Shown here: positions 36,701 to 46,794 of the stretch, in pieces | How the letters are laid out: each line of letters opens with the position of its first letter | How positions within the stretch are numbered: position 1 is the stretch's first letter | DNA from: Gnetum montanum | Taxonomy: Eukaryota; Streptophyta; Gnetopsida; Gnetales; Gnetaceae | Assembly: GCA_015680685.1 (NCBI GenBank) | Contig: MNCI01011044.1 | Span: 405,354 to 469,353 of the forward strand | Direction of reading: 5' to 3' | Length of the DNA: 64,000 nt | Translations under genes and position numbers: made by a program | Notes under the pieces: model-generated | The model's database searches: none | What the model was told of the DNA's origin: nothing | The model's input: only the letters and a program-made list of their open reading frames with translations

Positions 36701-36828
36701 AGTTAGCTTCTTACGCTCAGTAATGTTACATCACATCCTTTTAGACTAAACCAAGAATTATTCATTAACTACTTATTGCATCAAACTTAGCATCTTTCTA
36801 ATTACTTTCATATTTAACAATTTTGCAA

Positions 36829-38455
36829 GATAATTGGCAAATGGATGAAACTTTATCTATGCACCTAGTTTTAATAGGCCCATACGAGGAAATCATTAGA
36901 CAACTCGATCCCACATTAGTAGAAACTAACCTTGCCCTTGATCACATAACCATAGCCACGTCAGAAACATCTCTAGATTGGCCAGAACAATCGACGCGCA
37001 CACTATATCTGGAAGCTGGAGATGTAACTAAAGACCCCCTCAACGAGGTCTCTGTGGTTACGCATAGGGGTGAGACTAAAAATCTTAAGGTTAGTTCTTT
37101 ACTAGACCAAAAAACACATGAAAACATCAAATAGGTCCTCTAGAATAATATCATGGTGTTTGCATGGTCATACGAAGATATGCCGAGACTAGACCCAAGA
37201 TTAATACAACACAACATAATTCTAGATTCCCATATCATAGCAGTTAGATAGAAAGCTCGAAATATTAAGCCAGAAGTCGCGCTAGCAGTACGTGATGAAA
37301 TCACTAAACTATACTAGGCTGGTTTTATTCGCGCGGTCGATTACTCAGACTGGGTATCCAATATTATAGTTGTTCTCAAAAATACCGGAGGGATACACAT
37401 CTGCATAGACTTCCAAGACTTGAACAAAGCTACAGTTAAGGATAATTTCCCATTACCAAGTATCGATCAATTGGTGGATACAACAGCTGGACATGCGCTT
37501 TTATCCTTCATGGATGGCTTCTCAAGCTACAATCAAATATGCATCAACCCAAAACACGAGCTCACAACGATATTCATGACACCCTAGGGGACCTTTTGTT
37601 ACACCATGATGCCTTTTGGGTTAAAAAACGCCGGAGCTACGTATCAACGAGCCATGATGTACATCTTTAGCGAGTACCTCCTAGGAAGACTGAATGATTA
37701 TGTTGATGATATAGTTGTTAAGTCAATAAAGTCAGAAGATCATTCAGAGGATTTAGAGGTAGTCCTTAAAATATGTTCTAAATACAACCTCCGGCTCAAC
37801 CCAAAGAAGTGTGTATTCAGAGTCAAAACCGAACTCATGCTGGGGTTTGTGGTATCGGAAACTAGTATACGAGTAGACCCTGACAAAGTCAAAGCCATTG
37901 TTGAATTGACAGCCCCTACAAATCTCAAGCAATTACGTGGATTGCAAGGGAGGTTGCAATTTATTAGGCGGTTCATTTTGAGACTCATAGATAAGTTACA
38001 CCCTATGCAGCACTTGCTCAAAAATGGGATTAATTTAGAATGGATAGATGATTTTCAGTCTGCATTTGACAGCTTGAAACAAGAGCTTCAATGCTTGCCA
38101 ACAGTTTTCCCACCGCAAAGGGATCAACCGTTTTACATTTACCTCGCAACATTGGACCTAGCCTTAGCTGCATTACTCTGTCAAAGGAGGGATGATGGGT
38201 CAGAAGTACCCATCTACTACTTGAGTCATGCTCTATGTGCGTATGAAACGAGGTACAATGAAGTAGAGCGTAATTACTTAGCATTAGTGTTTATGCTCAA
38301 AAAGTGTAGACATTATCTCTTCCGTAGCTAGGTCAACATAATATACAAAAATAACATTCGTAGGATCATTACACATAACCTGTATGAAAGTAGTAAAATA
38401 GCTCATTGGAAAGCTATCACGGTAGAATTCGATCTGCATTACATTAGTCGATCTT
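36829..38455 (+). pseudogene. pol: Reverse transcriptase and first RNase H of E3
   Basis: From GAT AAT TGG CAA ATG the frame runs with few stops. RT blocks: DEITKLY, GFIRAVDYSDWVSNIIVV, ICIDFQDLNKATVKDNFPLP, LLSFMDGFSSYNQI, MPFGLKNAGATYQRAM and an intact YVDDIVVKS at 37,699. An open stretch of 241 codons (37,606-38,331) covers the palm end, connection (QLRGLQGRLQFIRRFI) and RNase H (FYIYLATLDLALAALL, YNEVERNYLALVF). Most stops here are TAG where Gln or Trp is expected. It would copy the genomic RNA into cDNA. Confidence 0.92.
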
Positions 38456-39131
38456 CTATGAAAGCCCAAGTGATAGCTGACCAATTGATAACATCACCTA
38501 TTGACAGTCAGGCAACCATAGAGCCTGAATTTCCAGAAGAGCATGTACATAGTCTAAGCCCTGTCCTAACAGGCCCCGAAGCAACATTATATTTCAACGG
38601 AGCTTCAACCGTTAGACACAGAAGTGCCACCACAGTCATTACACTATCACCTGAGGAGGTGCATCTTCACGCTTACCGCTTGACCTTTCCCTGTATGAAC
38701 AATGTGGCAGAGTACGAGGGGCTCCTCAGAGGATTGTTAATGGCCAGAGAGCTCTATTTTCGACACCTGGCAATTATGGGTAATTCGATGCTTGTTATAA
38801 ATCAAATCATAGGAGTCTATGCCTGGAAGGGTGTACATTTACAGCCCTACTATAATATGGCTAAAGATATTCTGAAGCAGTTCACAAGGATCGATGCCCA
38901 ACATGTGCCCCGAAACGATAACACACTAGTTGATGCACTGGCTACATTAGCTTTAAACATGTCGTCGCACCTATTCAACGCTTGTCCCACATTAATAATA
39001 GATTGTAAAAATCCTATCACTCAGGCGAAGAAAATATCTTCTCTGCTCGAGGATAGAATGCTAGAGTGGTACGAAAACATTAATACTTACCTCTTGCATG
39101 GTGAACCACCACACGAGTTAACACGCACGTA
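38456..39131 (+). pseudogene. Second, archaeal-type RNase H of E3
   Basis: Open for 224 codons. Motifs: ATLYFNGASTV, where the first catalytic Asp has become Asn (E2 keeps YFDGAS), NVAEYEGLLRGLL, MLVINQIIGVYAW and LVDALATLAL. Supports the Tat assignment. The frame then continues into the integrase N-terminus with a stop at 39,130. Confidence 0.87.
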
Positions 39132-39943
39132 AAAAGATGCAATCCGCAAGCGAGCTAAGCAGTATGTCATCATAGGTGATAGTACTCTTTTTAGATGTTC
39201 TTTTGATGGAGTACTGCTTACTTGCATTAAAAAACACCAAGCACAACATATAGTTGGCGAGGTTCACGAGGAATTATGTGGAGGACAGGACACATAGCAC
39301 CACGAGCCATGGATTCTAAAATTCGTCGCTTAGGGTACTATTGGCTGTACATGGAAAAATATTTCCTTACAAAGGTTAAAACATGTGATACGTGTCAGCG
39401 TTATGCAAATCTTATACATGTGTAACCCACAAAATTACACACAGCTCAAATAACATGGCCCTTTCAACGATGGGGACTAGACATTTTAGGGCCTGTCACA
39501 CCGAAATCTTCCACAGGTCATAGCTTCATAATCACTACTACTGAATATTTCACAAAGTGGGTAGAAGCTATTCCTTTGTGGAAGATCACATCTCAACAGA
39601 TCTGCCATTTCATTCTAGATAACATTGTAACCAGATTTGATCTCCCGCTGACTATCGTGACCGATAATGGTCCCCAATTTAGCAGTATAGAAACCAAATC
39701 TTTCTGTGATAGTCTTGGCATCAAACAATTTTTTTTCTCACCCTATTACCCACAAGCAAATGGTCAAGCCAAAGCAACGAACAATGTCATTATCAACCTG
39801 CTTAAGAAAATGCTCGACAATAATAAGAGACAGTGGCATGAAAAGATCTTGTATGTCCTATGGGCGTATTGTACCACATGCAGAATAGCTATAGATAGTA
39901 CACCCTATAGCCTAGTCTATGGATCTGAGGCAGTACTACCCCT
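39132..39943 (+). pseudogene. Integrase of E3, N-terminal and core part
   Basis: N-terminal finger remnant (LGYYWLYMEK, CDTCQRYANL), core with WGLDILGP (first Asp) and TDNGPQFSS (second Asp). The third catalytic residue is lost: NGQAKATN where E2 has Glu (a G to A change). Frame open from 39,576 to the single N at 39,944. The C-terminal part continues on the opposite strand from 40,516 to 39,945 because that segment appears inverted in the assembly. Confidence 0.87.
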
Positions 39944-39944
39944 N

Positions 39945-40516
39945 CTAGTTTAGCATCGTGGCAGGCGCGTGAAGGGAATACTAGTTTAGCGTCATAGCGG
40001 ACGGTTGTTGCCAGTTTAGCGTCGTAGCAGAAGATTGTTGCCAGTTTAGTGTCATAGCAGATGATTGTTGTCATACCTGATGTTAACACTGAATCTACAG
40101 CTAGATGTAATATCATTTCAGATATATATGATTCATAGGATTTGGTAACTCGTTGTCATTGGTATCTACTAACTTGAACGCACCGTTTCCATACACATCA
40201 GCTACCAAGAACGGGCCCTCCCAGTTTGCAGAAAACTTTCCTACTAGTTCGTGAACGGCCTTGAGAACCAAATCTCCTTTCTTGATCGGACGTTGTTGAA
40301 GGTTATGATGATGCTTCTACCCCTGCTTATCTTGATACTTTTCGATGGTATCAAGCGTCTATATTCGCTTCTCCTCGACTGAATCCAAATCTATGATCCG
40401 AGATTCAGTGTGTTGAGCCTCATTTATAATCGTGGAGAGGACCATCCTCAGAGAAGGAACCTGTAATTCTAGGGGTAGTACTGCCTCAGATCCATAGACT
40501 AGGCTATAGGGTGTAC
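39945..40516 (-). pseudogene. Integrase C-terminus of E3 in an inverted, N-bounded segment
   Basis: Bounded by single Ns at 39,944 and 40,517. Read on the minus strand from 40,516 it repeats the last about 45 bases before the left N exactly (STPYSLVYGSEAVLP) and then continues the integrase with ELQVPSLRMVLSTIINEA, the linker and GKFSANWEGPFLVADVYG, ending in the 30-bp repeats (period peptide CYDAKLATI). Flipping the segment would restore collinearity with E2. Best explained as a misoriented contig, not biology. Confidence 0.85.
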
Positions 40517-40517
40517 N

Positions 40518-40830
40518 ATCCGCCATGACGCTAAACTGGGGCTGGTTGTCTGCCAGGATATAAAACTGGCACAGGTGAGTATCCATCTGCTGAGACGTAA
40601 AACTAGTATAGATCTGTCCCTGGGTCACGACATAAAACTAACATCCACAACACGGTCTATTGAGACCATAAATCATCTCTACCACCATCCTCTACGACGT
40701 AAAACTAGAATTTTTCGGTCTGCCCAAACTTTAAACTGGGACCATGGTCTGCTGGGACTTAAAACCAGTAACAATAGTGTACCAAGACTTAAAACTAGGA
40801 CCTACAGACCGCCAACACGCGAATCAAGTA
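40518..40830 (+). repeat. Post-integrase repeat array of E3
   Basis: Degenerate units around GACGCTAAACTGG, ACATAAAACTA and GACTTAAAACTAGG continue the array seen at the low-coordinate end of the inverted segment (39,945-40,080). Same core as the minisatellite at 31,922. Confidence 0.65.
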
Positions 40831-41970
40831 AGCATCCTCGTCTCTGTATGGCTGCAAAACAAATGGGGTGGGATGTTGGGGCAGTCCCAGCATCACTACC
40901 TCACAGGAATTCTGCTGATTCCTCGGATGTGCTTAAAGGCATACTACTGACCCCTCAGAGATGCCATCACTGCATCCACTGTAGTGGTGGCACCTCTGAG
41001 AGTTTAGTTTTTCCGACTAGAGCCCCAAAGGAGTCCTCATCAACAACAACCTTAGGGATCTCCGCTCATCATCACTATGAGGCTCTGGCTTCACAGATTC
41101 ACCTAGCTAGTTATTTGCATAACCAGTCAGGTGTGCTAAGTTTGATGTTCTTTGGCGGCGATATGCTGGGCCAAGCGTTAACATTGAAAACTCTAGCCTC
41201 GTGCTACAGTTCCTCCTTCACGGCCCGCTCACTCTGTCTCACCTCAAATGGTACTTGTTTCAACAACCTCTCTAGTGCGTTGACCAAGCAATGGTGTCCT
41301 CTTTTTTCTCCTTTGGTTGCAGGTTACTTGCTTTGAGGATGTCGTTCAAAGGTGCGTTCATCTGAGTGGTGAAATATAGACAATGTTTTGAGATGGTTGC
41401 TTAAGTTAGCCTGTCCACTCAGGAGTGCATCCCTATTTTCCTCATAATCCTACCTCTCGCCCTTATTACCTCCCTTAACTATCTGTTTCCCTTTATGCAA
41501 AATTTGAATACGCAGCATACGCTTTCTGCATTTTCATTACAATCAAATCCATAAACCGGTGTAACACAACTCGCCTATTGGACATCCCAAAAAAAAAAGA
41601 GGTGGGGTCAGCAAAATGGGTGAAACACATCTCACCCAGGCTGTGCAGACGCAACAAAATTCATCCATGCAACCCCCTTCATCTACAATATGATGGCATA
41701 ACTCCATGAAAATGCAATCACAGGAGAAAGCCTAATTGCTTATGCATGAAAAGGCTATACCCGCTCATTTGAGTCTTCCCCGAACCTCCTTCCTCTTACC
41801 TCTGTAAGAATTTCCACCCATATCATTTTATCTCCCGTTTCCCTCGTTTCTGCACTTCTATGTTGACAAGGTGACACTTGAGTGACCATTGATGAATGTT
41901 GTTGGTACTTTTACCCATCCAGTGTTTCGTATTCTTTGTCGACGTCTTTCGGGCAAGCCCTCTAAACATC
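40831..41970 (+). other. 3' non-coding region of E3
   Basis: Part of an open frame (40,575-41,336) crosses this region, but it starts in the repeat array and matches no domain. Translation resembles E2 only patchily (LTPQR and a TLASCYSS core). The word GGTGTAACACAACT near 41,560 also occurs in E2. No gene assigned. Confidence 0.45.
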
Positions 41971-41972
41971 AA

Positions 41973-41985
41973 CAAAGAGGGGCCA
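41973..41985 (+). other. Polypurine tract of E3
   Basis: CAAAGAGGGGCCAT immediately left of the 3' LTR start. Primes plus-strand DNA synthesis in LTR retrotransposons. Confidence 0.7.
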
Positions 41986-43560
41986 TTAAAACACAGTAGA
42001 AATTGCGAATCGGCCTCAAGCAAAGATTCACAATTCAGGTAAAGGTTCATGACAAACATCCAAAAGACTGAGCAGGGAAAAAGGGCATGTAGCATCAAGT
42101 ATCCAAGTTTCTTGCAAATTTTAACCTTACTTTGTTTTCTCTCTTTACGCTACATTACGCAACATAGCGTAGTGTCGCTCAGCGTAACACTGTTTAGCGT
42201 AGCCCGATATCAAAAAGTAACTTACTTTGACAATTTTGACGAAGTTTAAAGTTTAAGACTTGTCGCATATTCTGCTAAGTCTTTTGTTCAGGGTTGAATT
42301 TACGCTCCGTTACGCAGAGCAGCGTAACGAGCTTTAAGAAAAGCAAAGTCAGAGTCAAAGGAAGTGCAGCAGATTGATTTCTTATTTTTTGCAGATTGGT
42401 CACTTTACGTTCATTACACTATGCAGTGTGGAAAAGCGTAATTTATTGTAAATTTGACCATTTTTATGGTCCATTACGCTTTGCGTTGTAAATAAGCATA
42501 AAAAAGCTGGCATCAACTACTCCCATGCTCTATTACGCTCTACCATGCGATGCAGCATAAACAAGTGTAATATAGCATAAAGCTGGCTAAAGCAGTACCA
42601 GATACACATATGCTATCCACATGCATAGTACGCTGATGAGTGTATTGTGTGTAATCATGAAGTAGCTTTAGCAGAAGTGGTCAACAGCGTACTTTGCTCC
42701 CCTTCCTAAAAACGTGACGCGACATAGCCAGTTTCAACACAAAGTTGGTCAAGTCAACGGTATTTTGAAGATTCGAGACATGTGTCATTAGGGCCATGCC
42801 TTCTCAACATGTTTTCGAACTTATAAATACTCCAGTTGGCGAAGAAACAAAGGGCTTGCATCTTCAAATTTTGGCAGAGCAGACACAGACAACATTTTGA
42901 GCATTGATAGCAGGAGCGATCAGTCCTTTGGCGAAAAATATAGTCCTCTCCATTGGCGATCATTGATAGTTTTGAGCAGAGACTACCGAAGGCAAAGGGA
43001 ATAGATCAGAGATCGAGAGATCATCTAGTATGGTTGGTAAGATCTATTGATCAGAAACAGTTGATCGGTAGACATCTGGGCTTGACCTTCCTTGCATCCT
43101 ATCTTTGGCTTACAAGGTAGATCAAACTTCATTCTGTACTACTTGTTGAACATTTTTCTTGTTATTTTGTGTATTCTTCGCACAAGATAAGCGGATTTTT
43201 CCATTGGAAATTTGTATACAATATACTCAATTTTCAAGTCAAAGCACAAATCTTGGAATTGCGCATTTTTTTTCTTTTCTTAAATCTGATCCTCCTTGTC
43301 GTGTTGATGTTGTCGTCATTGCAATTTATCTACATCATTTTCTACTCCTTTTGCGATTCATCAAATCAAATCGTTTCATGGAATATCTATAATATTCGTC
43401 AATTTACTGATTGAGTAAGTCCCTGTCTGATCGACAAGACTGTTCAAGGCACTGTGGATTCATTTTCTCTAGCACGATCCTCGCACGGATCCATGGTTAA
43501 GATTGTGTACACGGATTTTCGTTTGGTATTTTCTAGCTACCGACATTTTCTGTCGTTACA
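41986..43560 (+). mobile_element. 3' LTR of E3 (complete)
   Basis: Starts TTAAAACACAGTAGAAATTGC (5' copy TGAAACATCGTAGAAATTG), ends TGTCGTTACA. TATA box at 42,822. At least nine exact TTACGC or GCGTAA words lie between 42,140 and 42,540, including TTACGC-AGAGCA-GCGTAA as an inverted repeat near 42,310. Retains the about 170 terminal bases missing from the 5' copy. Confidence 0.92.
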
Positions 43561-44163
43561 GAGCAAGACATTGGAAATAGAAGAATACCAACAGTAATAG
43601 AGCAAAGTTTCTTGACCAAAGATTCCAAGCTAGCAAGCACTTCACTTCGAGCCTAACTCCCTCGCATCCAAATTTGGCTAGTAAACAAGGTAGATTGGAA
43701 TTTGCTTGTTTAATCTCTAGGTAGCTTCTTGTTGGTAACAGATACTTCGTCCAGACCAAAGTCTACTTTGTATACCCTATTGTATTCTTTAGTTTATATT
43801 CATAACATAGATATCGAATCTTGGGATCATGCATGTTGTAACCTCAAACCCATTGTTCTTTGTTTATATCAAATTTTTATGATTGTTTTGCATCGTTTTC
43901 ATTATCTTTAGAGTTCGATCTGATAACAGATATTTCTTCCTTTTGTAAAAGATAATATATTTTTGCATCAAATTACCACCTCATTATACAATCGTTGACA
44001 AGTTTACTGATTAAGTAAGTCTCTGTTTGATCAATAAGACTATTCAGGGTACCTTGGATTCATTTCTCTAGCACGTCCCTCACTTGGATCTGGGGTTAAA
44101 ACTATGTGCACAGAAATTCTCTCAATGTTTCCAGCAATCGACATTTTCCATCATTACAACACT
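43561..44163 (+). mobile_element. 3' LTR of E2, right part, with duplications
   Basis: GAGCAA (43,561-43,566) is the right target duplication of E3. From 43,567 the sequence continues the E2 LTR and ends CATCATTACA at 44,158. ACACT (44,159-44,163) is the right target duplication of E2. The segment matches 10,884-11,491. Confidence 0.92.
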
Positions 44164-45660
44164 ACCAACCCAAAAATAGAAAAAGAATAGGCCTTCCCTA
44201 CAACATAGCTCATGCTTCCAAGAAGAACAAGCCTTCCTCTATAACATAATCCTTCCCTACAATGTAGCTCATGCTACCAAGAAGAATAGGCCTTTCTCTA
44301 TAACACAAGCCTTCTTTGCCCACACTAACACTAGTCCTTTCATGGCTTGAAAGTCACGTTGGCCTTCATGGCCCAACTTACGATGGAGGAAATCAAGGCC
44401 TGTTTAGCTACCCATGATGACTATCTCCCATAGAACTCATGTTATAGACTAGGGAACCCTGGTCTTGTGCTTACATTACCCTAAACCCTTGTCTTCTACA
44501 TAGGAAAAATTGATACTTCTCAGGAAACTTGGTAGTCACACTGGAAATTCCCTTGCACTCATGTTAGCTTTCCCTTCTCCTAGCACTCACGCTGCTAGGA
44601 AACCTAGCGCTCATTCTGCTAAGAAGGCTAAAAAACCCTATAGCCTAGGAATCCCCAAAAGCTTGAAAACCCAACCCATGCTACCAGGAAGCCCTAAAAG
44701 CTCACGCTATCTAGGATATGACCTACACCCCAAAAATGAAAAAAAAGAAAAATGAAACAAAATCTAACTTGCACTTATGGCCTACACACATTCCCTGGGC
44801 ACTTACACTAACAATGATGCCATGAAAATTAAGAATAGTGACTCACAAATCCTCGAAACAACCCCAAAATTGTAGCCATAAAACTCTGCCCTAGGTAATG
44901 CTATCTACAAATGCTAGAGAAAAGCAAAAGAAAACAAATCTACCTGTGCAGGGCCCCATCCCACATTAGAATCCTAGTTTGGGGGAGACATTGGAGAAGC
45001 TCGTCAGTATCCTCTACAAACATCAAATCTACCTACCTCTTCACTTTGTCTTAGCTTGCCTTTCCTCTACCCTTGTCCTTCATGTTGCCTTGCTCACACT
45101 AACATTGACACTATAGGTCATGCTACACTCCTCCCTCACGCTGCAGTCCAAGAACTCATGCTAGCAAAAAAACCCCCTTCCTTCACTTCAAAACCCCCTT
45201 TTAAACCAAAAACATTCTATTTTATTTTCTCTTATTTTATTTATTTAAGCCTACCATGTCTAAATTTTGTTTTCATTTATGTCATCTTTATTTTATGTTG
45301 GCCTAGTTTATTCCAACCTCTGAAGATGAGGCCAAACTTTTTTTAGGAATGGATGAAAAGTTAAAATCAACAAAAAAATATATACATACATATATAAACA
45401 TTTCAAAAATTCATAAAATTTTAAAGTCTCATAAACTTATCATTCGTACAAAAATTTAAAAATAAAAGATGCTCTATGCACTCAGTCCAAATCACAAGTC
45501 AACATGAATATTATTTGGCCTAGTAGAGCTTAAAATTGCCAAGACTGCCACTATGTCTCTCAATTTTGTTAGTACATAGCTTGATTACCCTATTTTTGTT
45601 TACATTTAGTAACTCTTTCATCAAGGGGGTGTCTCTTCACTCCCATTTTAAATTGGAAAG
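44164..45660 (+). repeat. E1 spacer right of E2
   Basis: Resumption of E1. 44,176-44,330 holds near-repeats of AGCTCATGCT(T/A)CCAAGAAGAA; 44,520-44,720 has more CTCACGCT words. A T-rich, AT-rich stretch (45,200-45,480) follows, then the pol exon. No gene seen. In an intact E1 this would join 10,300. Confidence 0.65.
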
Positions 45661-45669
45661 AGCAAGCAC

Positions 45670-46719
45670 ATGGCCATCAAGAATATCCTTTCAACATTGT
45701 CTCTGAGTCAACCATATGGGGAGGTAAAAAGAGCAATCAACCCAGAATCCTTGGATCTAGACCCATCCACTTATACTAATTCAATAGCCTACACTCAAGA
45801 AACATCGAACTGGCCTAAAAATGTAACTAAGCCTTTGGATCTAAAAGCTGATAATATCACTAAAGATCCCCTTGTTGAAGTCTGCATTACTACATTCAAT
45901 GGCGAAGCTAGAACATTGAAATTAAGTTCCCTACTAGACTCACAACTTGTTGGTGATGTCACTTAAATATTGAAAGACAACATAAAAATATTTGCATGGT
46001 CATATACTAACATGCTAGGATTAGACCCCTGAATCATCCAACACAACATCATCCTCGATGAAAAAATTAAACTAGTAAAATAAAAGGCACATAAGGTTAG
46101 AACTGAGGTGGCATTAGTAGTATGTGATGAAATCACAAAGCTCTACCAAGCTGATTTCATCCAGGCTATTTACTATTCTAATTAGGTATCAAACATTATT
46201 GTAGTCCCTAAGAAGAATGGTAGTATATGCATATGCATCGACTTCCGTGATCTCAACACAGCCACTATAAAGGATGATTTTCCATTACCTAGCATTGATC
46301 AACTTATTGACGCAACTACTAGGCATGCACTATTATCCTTTATGGATGGATTTTCAAGATATAATCAAATAAGGTTCAATCTAGAACATCAACTCAGAAA
46401 AACTTTTATCACACCTTGGGTTACATTCTACTATACGATGATGCCATTCAGTCTTAAAAATTCAGGACTACATATCAACAAGCAATGACATATATATTTA
46501 GTGATTACATGCTCAATTTGCTCAATGATTACGTTGACGATATTGTGGATAAATCTAAAATAACCGAACAACATACAAAATATCTAGACCTAGTGCTTAA
46601 ACATTCTCTCAAATATGACCTTAGACTTAATCCAAAGAAGTGTGTCTTTGGTGTCAAAATAGGAAAAATGCTTGGTTTTGTAGTCTCTGAAATAGGAATA
46701 TGGATAGACCCTGATAAGA
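45670..46719 (+). pseudogene. pol: Reverse transcriptase of E1, 3' truncated
   Basis: Equivalent of the pol exon start in E2 and E3: NWPKNVTKPLDLKADNITKD, then IFAWSYTNMLGLDP, ICIDFRDLNTATIKDDFPLP, LLSFMDGFSRYNQI, MMPF, and the catalytic box YVDDIVDKS at 46,530 after a frameshift near 46,465. Homology stops at VSEIGIWIDPDKI (46,719). RNase H, integrase and 3' LTR are missing. Frequent stops. Confidence 0.88.
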
Positions 46720-46794
46720 TTCTAGTATTCATGAACATCAATCCACATAATGGAGATAGAGGTTTTATACAAACTTCTAGTATTCATGAACATC
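46720..46794. repeat. 55-bp-spaced direct repeat at the E1 breakpoint
   Basis: TTCTAGTATTCATGAACATC at 46,720-46,739 recurs exactly at 46,775-46,794. It begins at the very base where E1 homology ends, so it marks the truncation event or a later duplication. It contains the palindrome TTCATGAA. Confidence 0.75.

Larger units (their letters stand above)
31677..36828 (+). other. Probable pol intron of E3 (sense strand)
   Basis: Left edge GTTAGC at 31,677 in phase 0. Right edge aligns base for base with E2: E2 reads TTTTGTAG then GAAAAT, E3 reads TTTTGCAA then GATAAT, so an ancestral TTTTGCAG acceptor has lost its G in E3. The pol frame resumes in phase 0 at 36,829. The length is about 5.15 kb (E2 about 5.34 kb). 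The antisense gene lies entirely within. Transcript data would be needed to prove splicing. Confidence 0.55.
26473..43560 (+). mobile_element. E3: Tat/Ogre-type Ty3-gypsy retrotransposon inside E2's 3' LTR
   Basis: Innermost and youngest of the nest, about 17.1 kb, LTR to LTR, with the same gene order as E2: gag, protease, antisense gene in a probable pol intron, RT, RNase H, archaeal RNase H, integrase, 3' repeats, LTR. The two LTRs differ at many sites, so even this element is old. The 5' LTR end, primer site and leader are missing. A segment within the integrase region is inverted between single Ns (see 39,945). Confidence 0.93.
10306..44158 (+). mobile_element. E2: Tat/Ogre-type Ty3-gypsy retrotransposon, interrupted by E3
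   Basis: Middle element of the nest, about 16.8 kb of its own sequence once E3 is removed. Order: 5' LTR, primer site, leader, gag, protease, antisense gene inside a probable pol intron, reverse transcriptase, RNase H, archaeal-type RNase H, integrase, repeat-rich 3' region, polypurine tract, 3' LTR. The dual RNase H and the extra-long structure mark the Tat/Ogre lineage. All frames are broken. The 3' LTR carries E3. Confidence 0.92.

Noticed and set aside
40359-40628. Minus-strand 89-codon frame across the N at 40,517
   Set aside because: It fuses the inverted integrase C-terminus with unrelated sequence across a single N, an assembly artefact.
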